This document shows positions 24,304 to 32,800 of a stretch of 64,000 nt of DNA, piece after piece. Origin of the DNA: a virus; IMG/VR virus record IMGVR_UViG_3300033153_007754, positions 1-64,000 of that record, one strand, 5' to 3'. The notes beneath the pieces are model-generated. The model did not search any database, was not told the origin of the DNA, and saw only the letters and a list, made by a program, of their open reading frames with translations. The number at the start of each line of letters is the position of its first letter. The stretch's first letter is position 1. The translations under genes were made by a program, and so were the position numbers.

Positions 24304-25637
24304 TGAAAAGAGTTGGTTTTAAGGATGTTGTTACAAAAAAAGATGGTCTGATATATGAAGTAAGACAAAATCCATTCACTGGTATAATTGAAAGTGATGA
24401 TGAGAGTGGTGTTTTTTTTAAAGATGTTATTAAAGATGGTTCACCACATGGTGTTTGTAAAGAATGGTATGAAGATGGAAATAAAAAAATGACCACAAGG
24501 TTTAAAAATGGGTTACTGGAAGGTGAAAGAATTAAATACCATCAGGGTGGTGGAGTATCTGAACGTGCTACATACAAAAATGATATTTTAGATGGTAAAA
24601 AACTAGTATTTAATGAACATGGTGTAAAACAAATGGATATTGATTACAAAGATGGTTTTTTCCATGGTAAAGAAATTTTATATTATTCAGATGGTTCAAA
24701 ACATACTGAAATAGACTACAAGAAAGGTTTAGTAGATGGTGAATTCAAATTCTGGTATAAAAATGGTTTATTAGGGTTTTGTAGGAAATTTGAAAATAAC
24801 ATTGAAGTTAATGGACAGGTTGATTATTTTTGGAGTGATGGAACTAAAAAAAAGACATATTATATTGTAAATGGTGTTAAAGATGGTGATGAAGTAATTT
24901 GGAATGAAGAAGGTAAAAAGGTATTTGAAACTACATGGAAGGAAGGAAAACAAGATGGTGAATCTACTACATGGCATTATATTAAAACAATAGCTAGAAT
25001 ATATGAAAAAGGTCTTTTAATATCAGAAAAGAATTATGAAAATGATATATTACATGGTGTTGTTCGTACATGGTGGAACACTGGCAACAAAAGAAGTTTC
25101 GTTGAATATATTGTTGGAAAAAAATATGGTAAAAGACTTCTTTGGTATAAAGATGGAAGTAAAGAAACAGAAGAAAATTATATGAATGATGTGTTAAATG
25201 GTAAATCTATTCACTATTATTATAGCATTGAAGATGATATTGCTGATGGCACTAAAATGTCTGAATATGAATTTAAGGATGGGAAATTAGATGGTAGACA
25301 ATTAAAGTATCATGAAAATGGTAAGAAGTCTTCACAAATAAATTATAATGATGGTAAAGAACATGGTGTGTTAACCACTTGGTATGAAGATGGCAATAAG
25401 AGAAGTGAAGTGAGTTATAAAGATGGTAAAAGACACGGTAAACACATTGAATGGCATGAAAATGGTAATAAAAAAACGGAATTAAATTATAAAAATGGCC
25501 TGTTACATGGAATGGGTTTTCATTGGGATGAAGAGGGTTCACTAATTTATGAAATAGATTATGACAATGAAACAGACGGTTGTTTAATATTCCCACCATT
25601 TCCGGTGGTTACTAAAGAATCCGAAGGGAATGAATAA
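24303..25637 (+). CDS. YwqK-like MORN_2 repeat protein, longest copy
   Basis: The 444 residues have the head KDGLIYEVRQNPFTGIIE and about fifteen units, including several divergent ones in the middle (YIKTIARIYEKG, SIEDDIADGTKMSEY). The last 20 residues leave the repeat pattern. It closes the array; the next gene is an unrelated SLOG-like protein. The number of units is roughly seven times that of the 2525 gene. Confidence 0.88.
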   Translation: MKRVGFKDVVTKKDGLIYEVRQNPFTGIIESDDESGVFFKDVIKDGSPHGVCKEWYEDGNKKMTTRFKNGLLEGERIKYHQGGGVSERATYKNDILDGKKLVFNEHGVKQMDIDYKDGFFHGKEILYYSDGSKHTEIDYKKGLVDGEFKFWYKNGLLGFCRKFENNIEVNGQVDYFWSDGTKKKTYYIVNGVKDGDEVIWNEEGKKVFETTWKEGKQDGESTTWHYIKTIARIYEKGLLISEKNYENDILHGVVRTWWNTGNKRSFVEYIVGKKYGKRLLWYKDGSKETEENYMNDVLNGKSIHYYYSIEDDIADGTKMSEYEFKDGKLDGRQLKYHENGKKSSQINYNDGKEHGVLTTWYEDGNKRSEVSYKDGKRHGKHIEWHENGNKKTELNYKNGLLHGMGFHWDEEGSLIYEIDYDNETDGCLIFPPFPVVTKESEGNE

Positions 25638-25653
25638 TAAATAAGGAGTTGAT

Positions 25654-26265
25654 ATGAGTAAAATGTTATTAAGTGGTTTAAATATTGGGATATCTGATAA
25701 TATTCCTGAAATAAATTCTAATAATAACTTAGGTTACGAAATTTTAGAGTTTTTACAGGTATTTAGTGGATTAGTCTTTAAATATGGTGCAAGAATAACA
25801 CATGATTCACACCCATATTTAACACCTATGTTAATAAAACAATCACAACGATTTAAAACAAATAACGTACAACCATTAACACTTATTATGTCTGAATTAG
25901 AATATAACAACCATCTTAATAAAAAATATTATAATGAGGGTTCTAATTTAATTATTGCTAAGGAAATTGATGTTAAAAAAGAATTCACATCTAAAATAAA
26001 TGTTTTAATAATAATTGATTATAGAAATGATGGTATTAATGGTTTAACACCAGGTACACAAGAGAGTTTTAATATTGCTTTAAAAAATGACATTCCAGTT
26101 ATATTTTTACCACTTTATAAATATAAATATGAGGAACTTAATAAAATTGAATTGGTGTTTAATATAGACAACATCAAAAAAGAAGAATTAAATTCAGCTA
26201 ATGAAACATATTCTTATAGTGGTTTTTTATTTAATAAATTAATTGAGTTTAATAAAAATAGGTAA
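25654..26265 (+). CDS. SLOG-like nucleotide-binding protein
   Basis: The 203 residues begin LSGLNIGISDNIPE, followed by LVFKYGARITHDSHPYLTPML, which fits the SLOG/LOG-like Rossmann pattern (GISxS, then xxxLVxxGxxxxxGGHPxLTP). SLOG proteins bind nucleotide ligands or process nucleotide derivatives and occur in conflict systems. The usual GGHP is changed to DSHP. It is 2 bases from the guanylate kinase gene, so the two are probably co-transcribed. Ribosome binding site AAGGAG. Confidence 0.5.
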   Translation: MSKMLLSGLNIGISDNIPEINSNNNLGYEILEFLQVFSGLVFKYGARITHDSHPYLTPMLIKQSQRFKTNNVQPLTLIMSELEYNNHLNKKYYNEGSNLIIAKEIDVKKEFTSKINVLIIIDYRNDGINGLTPGTQESFNIALKNDIPVIFLPLYKYKYEELNKIELVFNIDNIKKEELNSANETYSYSGFLFNKLIEFNKNR

Positions 26266-26267
26266 CG

Positions 26268-26840
26268 ATGAAAATATTTTGTATAATAGGTAAATCAGCA
26301 TCAGGAAAAGATAGTATATTAAAAGAAATTCTTAGTGATAAAAGAATTAAATTGACACATTTGTTAGAGTACACAACACGGGCTAAGCGACCAAGTGAAA
26401 TTGAAGGTGTGAATTATCGTTTTATATCAAAAAAGGATGTAGATAGTCTTACAAGCATAACAAAGCTATATTATAACGATAACTATTATATAATCCCATA
26501 TGACGAAATATTAAAAAATAAAGAAGACGATTATATATTAATAACTTCTATTCGTGGTGTCTTGGATTTAAAAACTTTTTTTGAAAAAGAGATTGATACA
26601 CAAATTATACCAATATATATAGATGTACCTGAAGATGATTTAATTGAACGTGCTATTAAACGTGAAAAATTAAAAGGTGAAGAGGGTAATTATAGTGAAG
26701 TTTGCAGACGTTTTTTAGCCGATAAAAAAGATTTTGATTGGGGGCTTAAAGCATTGGGTTCTTATGTTTCATTTTTGAATGATGATGTTGAAAAATGTGT
26801 CAATAAAGTTAAATGGCATTTAATTAGGATGATTTTATAA
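26268..26840 (+). CDS. gmk: Guanylate kinase-like nucleotide kinase
   Basis: The 190 residues show the P-loop GKSASGKD (residues 8-15), TTRAKRPSEIEGVNYRF matching the GMP-binding TTRxxRxxExxGxxYxF of guanylate kinases, and a later RRFLADKKDF helix. It would convert GMP/dGMP to GDP/dGDP and help feed nucleotide pools. It overlaps the end of the convergent 26835 gene by 6 bases. T4 uses the unrelated gp1 for dNMPs. Confidence 0.75.
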   Translation: MKIFCIIGKSASGKDSILKEILSDKRIKLTHLLEYTTRAKRPSEIEGVNYRFISKKDVDSLTSITKLYYNDNYYIIPYDEILKNKEDDYILITSIRGVLDLKTFFEKEIDTQIIPIYIDVPEDDLIERAIKREKLKGEEGNYSEVCRRFLADKKDFDWGLKALGSYVSFLNDDVEKCVNKVKWHLIRMIL

Positions 26841-27173
26841 CCCTAATAATTCTAGCAACCTTTTCAGTAAACTTTTTTTACTTTTAACAATAACTCTTTT
26901 AATTACTTTACCATCTTTTACAACTCTAAGAATTTCAGCACCTTTAATAAAATGAATTGCTTCAGCAACGTTTTTATCTTGTTGTGTTGTTGCTTGTACT
27001 AAAACACCTAATCCCTTTATTTCCATAGCTTTGGTTGATTTCATCCACTTTTCATTTTTTGAAGAAGCTTTTGATATTAATTCCATTAAATCTCCATCAC
27101 CCCAAAATACTACATCTTTTACATTTTTTTTAGTTCCATTTGCATCTGTGTTTCCTAATGTTTTTTCACCCAT
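26835..27173 (-). CDS. Hypothetical late protein
   Basis: The 112 residues contain VVFWGDGDLMELISKASSKNEKWMKSTKAMEI and a glutamine-rich LVQATTQQDKNVAEA. I do not recognise a family. It has a CATAAATA late-promoter box at 27198-27205, which suggests expression with structural genes. The C-terminus is basic (KRVIVKSKKSLLKRL). The ribosome binding site is AGG-rich. Confidence 0.65.
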   Translation of the reverse strand: MGEKTLGNTDANGTKKNVKDVVFWGDGDLMELISKASSKNEKWMKSTKAMEIKGLGVLVQATTQQDKNVAEAIHFIKGAEILRVVKDGKVIKRVIVKSKKSLLKRLLELLGL

Positions 27174-27197
27174 CCTTTTACCTCACTTAAAAGAATA

Positions 27198-27205
27198 TAT
27201 TTATG
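27198..27205 (-). promoter_or_regulatory. Late promoter box
   Basis: CATAAATA on the minus strand about 25 bases before the 27173 start; matches the T4 late consensus TATAAATA at 7 of 8 positions. Confidence 0.5.
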
Positions 27206-27226
27206 TGTTTTTATATTTCATGTTTT

Positions 27227-27589
27227 TTATACCTCTTCTTTATCCGTTACAAAAAAACCATCCCACTTAAAATTATCAGGAATAATGACATTATTGTTAG
27301 TTCCATAACCCCTATCAGTGGTTGATATCATAATTAAAGCAATACCCTGATTAAAACCACCAACATCTTTTACTATTGTTTTAATGCTTTCATATTTGAA
27401 TGTGCATTCATTTTTTACTAATATTGGTCTGATTATTTTTTTAAATTTCTTTTTATCATAAGCTATTCCATATATATAATTAATATCACCATCTTTTTTG
27501 AATTGAGTGATTATTATAGGTTCGCTTTCGTCAATCATACTTGCATCTATTTCTGTGTTTGTTTGTATTTTCATTCTATACATTTTCAT
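27227..27589 (-). CDS. Hypothetical protein
   Basis: The 120 residues are mixed alpha/beta (YRMKIQTNTEIDASMIDESEP...), with no recognised domain or membrane segment. It lies 2 bases downstream of the 27592-28227 gene and probably forms an operon with it. GGAGGT lies at -8. No function can be proposed. Confidence 0.65.
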   Translation of the reverse strand: MKMYRMKIQTNTEIDASMIDESEPIIITQFKKDGDINYIYGIAYDKKKFKKIIRPILVKNECTFKYESIKTIVKDVGGFNQGIALIMISTTDRGYGTNNNVIIPDNFKWDGFFVTDKEEV

Positions 27590-27591
27590 AA

Positions 27592-28227
27592 TTAAACCTC
27601 CATTGTTTTATTTTCTTTATTTATATATTCTTTTCCAATTTCTTCATGCATTTGTTCTTCACCAAAATAAATTGTTTCGGTGTGTGATGTTATCAGAATA
27701 GAATTAAATGGGTATTTTTGATGGAAATCAGTGATGAAATATAGGTTTTCAACTAAATACTCTCTGATTTCAGTATAATGTTCATCAGAATCAATAACAA
27801 CAGTAAATTCCAATTCATGGAAGTCTGAGTTCTGGTTCAATATTATTCGACTGGTTGGGTATTCTATAACCAATCTATCAATATACATTTTAATAAATCT
27901 TACTGCCTTATATCCATCAATAGCAGTTTTAGGAATTTTTATAATCTGATTGTTTTTGGTTATTTTATTCTGATATTTTTTATTGAAATTTGTGATATAT
28001 TCCATTATCATTAATTCATTCTTAATGATTTTAATAATTACCCACCAATCAGCGTCTATTACAAATAATGTGTTGTATTTTTGGTTAAATATTGTTTCGT
28101 TATTATTCATTGGGGTATTTATTAGAAAACTATCTTTATGTTTTCTAATAAATGATATAAAAACGCTTTGGTTCTTAATATCTTTAGGTTCAAGTTTTAA
28201 AATTTCTTCAAATTCAATTTCATTCAT
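27592..28227 (-). CDS. Hypothetical protein
   Basis: The 211 residues are rich in hydrophobic and charged alternation (LFVIDADWWVIIKIIKNE, HELEFTVVIDSDEHY). No family recognised. It is preceded by AAGAGGT and by the HAD-like gene on the same strand. Confidence 0.65.
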   Translation of the reverse strand: MNEIEFEEILKLEPKDIKNQSVFISFIRKHKDSFLINTPMNNNETIFNQKYNTLFVIDADWWVIIKIIKNELMIMEYITNFNKKYQNKITKNNQIIKIPKTAIDGYKAVRFIKMYIDRLVIEYPTSRIILNQNSDFHELEFTVVIDSDEHYTEIREYLVENLYFITDFHQKYPFNSILITSHTETIYFGEEQMHEEIGKEYINKENKTMEV

Positions 28228-28256
28228 TATTTTACCTCTTTTTTAAGAATTTCATT

Positions 28257-28715
28257 TTATAGTTTCCCATCTAAAAACCTACCAGCTCGATATAAAATAT
28301 TAGGTGTGATTCCTGTGTATGTATCACACCGAAAAAAATGTTTTGCTTGATATAATAGCATATCAGAATCATCATCAAAAATCACATAGTTTTTAATTAT
28401 ATCTATGTTTTCACTAATCCAGTTTTTAATTTCATATCCCCTAATTCTACATTTAGAACCACCTGTTATACCAAATATATCATGTTTAAAACCATATGAA
28501 TTTAATTTTTTTTGTAATTTATCAATACCATCAGCTCGGTGAGTTGAAGATATTACAACTTTACAATTATATTCGTCTATAAATTCATTTATTAGTTCAA
28601 AAGCATCTTTATCAAATTCAAGTTCTCTTTGATTTAATTCGTGTCTCTTTTTATAAAATAATTGACTGTTAACAACACCATCCAAATCTAAAAATATTAT
28701 ATTATGTTTTTCCAT
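28257..28715 (-). CDS. HAD-superfamily phosphatase-like protein
   Basis: The 152 residues contain IIFLDLDGVVNS (HAD motif I, DxDGxxN), KVVISSTHR (motif II) and NYVIFDDDSDM (motif IV). This set is typical of the small HAD domains found alone or in nucleic-acid-repair phosphatase/kinase proteins. The expected activity is removal of a phosphate, possibly from a nucleic-acid end or nucleotide; the substrate cannot be told. It starts after GGAGGG and reads away from the neighbouring early-type promoter. Confidence 0.75.
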   Translation of the reverse strand: MEKHNIIFLDLDGVVNSQLFYKKRHELNQRELEFDKDAFELINEFIDEYNCKVVISSTHRADGIDKLQKKLNSYGFKHDIFGITGGSKCRIRGYEIKNWISENIDIIKNYVIFDDDSDMLLYQAKHFFRCDTYTGITPNILYRAGRFLDGKL

Positions 28716-28783
28716 ATCCCTCCAAGTGAACCCAAAAAAATATTATAACATTTTAAAAATATTTAAAAAAAACCATAAAACAC

Positions 28784-28836
28784 TTGACAAACTCGAAAAA
28801 AATCCGTATATTATAAGCAGATGGAAATTAAACCAT
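28784..28836 (+). promoter_or_regulatory. Early-type promoter with 5' hairpin
   Basis: TTGACA (28784-28789) and TATATT (28807-28812) are 17 bases apart. Leader ATGG-AAATTAAA-CCAT (28821-28836) is a loop variant of the shared hairpin, followed by GGGAGGA. Confidence 0.8.
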
Positions 28837-28852
28837 AATCTGGGAGGATAAT

Positions 28853-29104
28853 ATGAATACTGTATTGAGAAAACTTAAAGAACTTGGTGAATATATATTA
28901 TTTACATCACCATTTTTAATATTAGATGTTTATAGCTCTATTAAGCTATATAACACACAACCTGATATGGTAATAAAGATGCATGTTATTGCAATTATTA
29001 TAATTTTACTGTTAGGTTTTTTCATAAAATTTAGTATTGAAAAAATGTTTGTTGATATAAAGGCAGACGTTAAAAAGATGTATCAAAAAAAGAATTTAAA
29101 TTAA
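28853..29104 (+). CDS. Small two-span membrane protein
   Basis: The 83 residues contain two hydrophobic stretches, YILFTSPFLILDVYSSI (about 14-30) and MHVIAIIIILLLGFFIKF (about 43-60), and a basic C-terminus. It is driven by an early-type promoter. No family recognised; small early membrane proteins may act on the host envelope. Confidence 0.72.
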   Translation: MNTVLRKLKELGEYILFTSPFLILDVYSSIKLYNTQPDMVIKMHVIAIIIILLLGFFIKFSIEKMFVDIKADVKKMYQKKNLN

Positions 29105-29157
29105 ATCTCCAAAATTATTTTGTGATGTAAATATATTATATTTATATAGGTGGTAAA

Positions 29158-29547
29158 ATGAGTGATTATGAAAATGTTATGAAAGAACTTAGCGAACTTA
29201 AAAAAGGAAAAACTGCTACATGGGGTAAAATCAATATCCCGCAATTACCTGAATTAGTGGGGACTTTAAAACAAATAAAGTGGGCTGACGATATACGGTC
29301 AAGTTTTACTAGTGGTTTTTTAAAAAAGAGTGAAAAAATTTTCACTACAATTAACGCACAAGGGGATTACGGAAGAGTGATTACCCAAAAAACAAAAGAT
29401 GACATCATGGTTTATTTATTGACTGACCTAAATGATGTTATCCAAAATGACAGTGCACAATATTTCATTAATAAAAGAGGCGAAATAAAAGACAGGAATA
29501 ATTTCAGTTCATTTTGGACTAAAATGAGAAAGACACTGAAATTCTAA
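29158..29547 (+). CDS. Hypothetical protein
   Basis: The 129 residues (MSDYENVMKELSELKKGKTATWG...) are soluble and charged, with no recognised domain. A -10-like TATATT precedes the GGTGG ribosome binding site. It sits between two early-type promoters. Confidence 0.65.
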   Translation: MSDYENVMKELSELKKGKTATWGKINIPQLPELVGTLKQIKWADDIRSSFTSGFLKKSEKIFTTINAQGDYGRVITQKTKDDIMVYLLTDLNDVIQNDSAQYFINKRGEIKDRNNFSSFWTKMRKTLKF

Positions 29548-29565
29548 AAAAAACTAAAATAATCC

Positions 29566-29615
29566 TTGACGAATCCAAAAAAAACCGTATATTATAAGCA
29601 GATGGCAATTAAGCC
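29566..29615 (+). promoter_or_regulatory. Early-type promoter with 5' hairpin
   Basis: TTGACG (29566-29571) and TATATT (29588-29593) are 16 bases apart. In the leader, GGC and GCC (29604-29615) can pair around AATTAA. Leader and ribosome binding site are nearly identical to those at 6045-6115. Confidence 0.8.
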
Positions 29616-29636
29616 TTGATTTCGTAGGAGAATCAT

Positions 29637-31262
29637 ATGAGTAATTCAACAAATAGTTTCATCAATAATCTAAAAAATGCTGGTCAAGATTTCGAGTGGT
29701 ATCCAACCACACAGGAAATAATTGATGTTATAAGTGAAGACATTGGTACTTTATATATAGACAATTACTTACATAAAACCGATATCACGATTGATAGAAG
29801 GTATTACGAAATAAATATTGGTAGTTTTCTTGATATTGGCGCTGGTGATGGAAGGATGTTTGAACTTCCAAATGTAGGAAGAAAAATAAAAATAGATGAG
29901 AAATTTGGTATTGAATTATCAACTATTCATGGCAATAATTTAATTAAAGATGGTGTTAAACTATTAGGTCGTGATTATTTTGAAACAACTTTAATAGAAC
30001 ATAAGTTTGATATTACTTTTTCAAACCCACCTTACAGTGTTTATAAGGAATGGACTAAAAAGATTTTACAAGAAATAAATTCATACATTATATATCTAGT
30101 GATACCAATCAGGTGGAAAAATGATAATATTTTAAAAACAATGATTGATGAAAAGGGTGATGTTGAAATTTTAGGAACATTTAATTTTTCTGGTGGTGAT
30201 AGACCAGCAAGGGCAAAAGTTGATGTTATTAAAATAACACGAAATAATAGTGAATCTGATACTTTTAATGAATGGATTGAAGATAATATTGGTTCTTTTG
30301 AAGTAAATGAAGAACCTGAATTTTTAAATGATGGAGAAAAAGAGAAAGAAAACAAATTAGAAAGTAGAAATAGTGATGATAATATTAAAATATTATTAGA
30401 AAATTATAAAGAAGAAATGAGTGAACTAATGAATACATATACTTCTTTAGCTAAAATAGATATGAAACTTTTGGAACACTTAGGTATGAATAAAAAAAGT
30501 GTAATTAAAACTATCAAGAAAGATATAAAAGAATTAAAGAATAAGTATTGGAAAAAAACGTTTAATACATTAAAGGCAATAAATAGGCGTTTAACATTCA
30601 AAAAAAGAAAAGAAATATTGGAAGAAATAACTTGGTTTCAAAAGTTAGATTTCAATGCAAACAACATTTATACTATTATAATATGGGTTGTTGAAAACTT
30701 TAATAAAATGAGAAAAGAACAGATGGTTCAAGTATTCAAAGATTTAACAAACCTAGAAAATGTTAAAGCATATAAATCTAACGAAAAATGGTTAGATGCT
30801 AATTGGAGATATACAAAACCAGTCCCAACTAAATACAGTTTAGATTATAGAATTATACAAAACTTAGGACATCAAATCCTTGATTTATGGAATGAAAAAA
30901 TTGATGAAAGTAAAATTGACAATAACACTATAATGGATTTAACTATAGTAGCGGAATCTTTGGGTTTTCTGAATAACGGAATTGATTCAATTGATTACGG
31001 CAAACATAATTGTTATGATGTTGACGGCAAGGTTTTATTTGAATATAAAATACATAAAAATAAAAATGTTCATTTCAAATTAAACCAAAGATTTTTAAAA
31101 ATATTGAATATTGAAGTTGGTAAACTGAATGGATGGTTAAAAAAACCAACCGATATTATGAGTGAATTTGATGTATCTGAAAAACAAGCTAAAAAGCTTT
31201 TTAACAATACATCACTTAATCTGATGACTGAAAATGATGAAATTTTGATGTTAACTGAATAG
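29637..31262 (+). CDS. Adenine-specific DNA methyltransferase with DUF4942-like C-terminal half
   Basis: The 541 residues contain the SAM-binding motif FLDIGAGDGRMFEL (about 65-77) and the catalytic SNPPYS (about 129-134), a layout typical of N6-adenine methyltransferases. The C-terminal half (KYWKKTFNTLKAINRRLTF..., FNKMRKEQMVQVF..., DYRIIQNL) resembles DUF4942, a domain found next to such methyltransferases in phages. No target-recognition domain is obvious. It likely modifies phage or host DNA early in infection. It ends overlapping the convergent 31251 gene by 12 bases. Confidence 0.75.
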   Translation: MSNSTNSFINNLKNAGQDFEWYPTTQEIIDVISEDIGTLYIDNYLHKTDITIDRRYYEINIGSFLDIGAGDGRMFELPNVGRKIKIDEKFGIELSTIHGNNLIKDGVKLLGRDYFETTLIEHKFDITFSNPPYSVYKEWTKKILQEINSYIIYLVIPIRWKNDNILKTMIDEKGDVEILGTFNFSGGDRPARAKVDVIKITRNNSESDTFNEWIEDNIGSFEVNEEPEFLNDGEKEKENKLESRNSDDNIKILLENYKEEMSELMNTYTSLAKIDMKLLEHLGMNKKSVIKTIKKDIKELKNKYWKKTFNTLKAINRRLTFKKRKEILEEITWFQKLDFNANNIYTIIIWVVENFNKMRKEQMVQVFKDLTNLENVKAYKSNEKWLDANWRYTKPVPTKYSLDYRIIQNLGHQILDLWNEKIDESKIDNNTIMDLTIVAESLGFLNNGIDSIDYGKHNCYDVDGKVLFEYKIHKNKNVHFKLNQRFLKILNIEVGKLNGWLKKPTDIMSEFDVSEKQAKKLFNNTSLNLMTENDEILMLTE

Positions 31263-31847
31263 TTTCATGTTTACTTTAGCATCCACATCAACATAATTTA
31301 AGAAAAATAAAGCATTCTTTTTAATCTCAACAAAATCAAAATCTTTAATTAAATTAGGGTTGAAACCTTGTGTTATTATGTGTTTGCCGTTTGGTGTTGA
31401 TTTAAAGTGTAATATATTAATATCATGTTCCTTGATTTTATCCCAAAGGAATTGAATTTTATTTTTATCTGTTGTGTCTACATCTAATAAAAAATTCCTA
31501 GTTAATCTATTCCCTTGTTGCATTAAAATAGATTTCCAAATAGCACTAATATTAAATTTTTCATTGTCTTCATGTATTTCATCAATCATTTTTTTAACCA
31601 AAGTTATTTTAGCTTTTTTAACATCTCTTGCATCAACAGATATGTATAACCTCCATTTAATTTTTTCATTTAGATATTTATAACTGATATGTAAAGCTTT
31701 TGATTTTAATATACTAACATCCATGTTATTATTATCTTCGTATGTTATATAATTGTGTCCTGTTATTTGTCTTAATACAATATCATTTTTTAAAAATGGG
31801 TTTTCTTTTTTCCTTGCCATTAAAAATAAAACATTAACTATTTCCAT
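31251..31847 (-). CDS. Hypothetical protein with primase-like motifs
   Basis: The 198 residues contain NFLLDVDTTDK and later FKSTPNGKHIITQGF. The pairing of an acidic DxD strand with a TPxGxHI segment is reminiscent of archaeo-eukaryotic-primase-type folds, but the match is weak. It belongs to an operon with the genes at 31852 and 32237. GAGGT lies at the right distance. Confidence 0.55.
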   Translation of the reverse strand: MEIVNVLFLMARKKENPFLKNDIVLRQITGHNYITYEDNNNMDVSILKSKALHISYKYLNEKIKWRLYISVDARDVKKAKITLVKKMIDEIHEDNEKFNISAIWKSILMQQGNRLTRNFLLDVDTTDKNKIQFLWDKIKEHDINILHFKSTPNGKHIITQGFNPNLIKDFDFVEIKKNALFFLNYVDVDAKVNMKLFS

Positions 31848-31851
31848 CTTC

Positions 31852-32223
31852 CTACCTCTTAAATAATTTTTTTAATTGTTTTTTGAGAACTTCACTTGTA
31901 AAAAAGAAACCTTTATCTTTTAATTTAAAAATGAAATAATTTTTATCATATTTATTTTTTATTGGGATTCTAATATCTATAAGAGTCTTAATATCTCTAT
32001 GTTTAAATAAATGTTTTAATAAACTATGTTTTTCTAAAATAAAACCTGTCTTATATGTATACATTTCAATACTAAATCCCTTAGGTATTACATCAATTGT
32101 AAAGCTAAATTGTGCCGATTCTTTTAAGTAAATTAGCGTTAAATAATTATTCTTTTTCGTGTCTGTTATTTGCACTTCTAATACATCATTATAACCACAT
32201 AAATCTATATCGTATCTTTTCAT
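31852..32223 (-). CDS. Hypothetical protein
   Basis: The start at ATG 32223 follows GGGG and gives 123 residues; upstream in-frame methionines would run into the previous gene. The sequence (MKRYDIDLCGYNDVLEVQI...) is strand-rich at first and basic at the end (VLKKQLKKLFKR). No family recognised. Confidence 0.62.
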   Translation of the reverse strand: MKRYDIDLCGYNDVLEVQITDTKKNNYLTLIYLKESAQFSFTIDVIPKGFSIEMYTYKTGFILEKHSLLKHLFKHRDIKTLIDIRIPIKNKYDKNYFIFKLKDKGFFFTSEVLKKQLKKLFKR

Positions 32224-32236
32224 ATATCCCCTTTTT

Positions 32237-32611
32237 TTAAACCCACATATCATGAAAATAAACTTGTAATAATCTAAAAGCTTCTTTAATGTCTTTATCC
32301 ACTTGTTCAATTGCTTTATTTTCTTTTTTTGTATCATTGTAATATTTATCATGTAAATCACTAATTATATCATCCCAATGAGCTAATTTATAGAAACCAC
32401 GCTCCATTTTTCTTAATTTCCTATTCCAACCTTTAGGTGTTAAATTAAAAGGGTATGAATGGGTTCTTTTTCTAAATTGTTTTATTCTTGTATAAAGGAA
32501 TTTAGCCATATATGTTCTTAAATCCCACATTTCTTCAGGCATTGTTCCAGTCGTAAATATATGTGTTACAGTATATTTAAATCTTTTAATTGTTCTTATT
32601 AATTTAAACAT
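32237..32611 (-). CDS. Hypothetical protein
   Basis: The 124 residues are helical and basic, with the motif MPEEMWDLRTYMAKFLYTRIKQF near residue 24 and LTPKGWNRKLRKMERGF later. The W-D-L...L...I motif recurs in uncharacterised T4-like phage proteins, from memory. It heads a three-gene minus-strand operon. Confidence 0.65.
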   Translation of the reverse strand: MFKLIRTIKRFKYTVTHIFTTGTMPEEMWDLRTYMAKFLYTRIKQFRKRTHSYPFNLTPKGWNRKLRKMERGFYKLAHWDDIISDLHDKYYNDTKKENKAIEQVDKDIKEAFRLLQVYFHDMWV

Positions 32612-32751
32612 TTTAACTCCTATTAAAACATCACATCTATTTAATATAATATATTTTTTTATGAATTTAATAAATTTATTAAAATATTTTATTAAATGAT
32701 ATGAATGTGATATATTTGTTACAACATAATAAATGTAAATTTTGGTTTATT

Positions 32752-32790
32752 ATTAAGGAGTGAAACAGGTCGAATTATTCACTCCTTAAT
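32752..32790. repeat. Perfect 13-bp inverted repeat (hairpin)
   Basis: ATTAAGGAGTGAA (32752-32764) and its exact complement TTCACTCCTTAAT (32778-32790) flank a 13-base loop. It lies just past the stop of the minus-strand radical SAM gene. No T-run follows on either strand, so it may stop transcription inefficiently or stabilise the 3' end of the RNA. Confidence 0.6.
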
Positions 32791-32800
32791 GTAAATCATA

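Noticed and set aside
2525-25637. Dense 72-bp periodic DNA repeats as a possible CRISPR-like or tandem-repeat array
   Set aside because: The periodicity is fully explained by in-frame 24-residue protein units with start codons and ribosome binding sites; repeats are imperfect and there are no spacers.
2000-26000. Many long open frames on the opposite strand and in shifted frames through the YwqK region
   Set aside because: They mirror the repeat coding (His/Tyr/Phe-rich or Met/Lys-rich translations), lack ribosome binding sites and are shadows of the real genes.
32765-32790. GGTCGAATTATTC as a tRNA T-loop
   Set aside because: The sequence is the loop and arm of a 13-bp hairpin; no acceptor, D or anticodon stems can be drawn around it.
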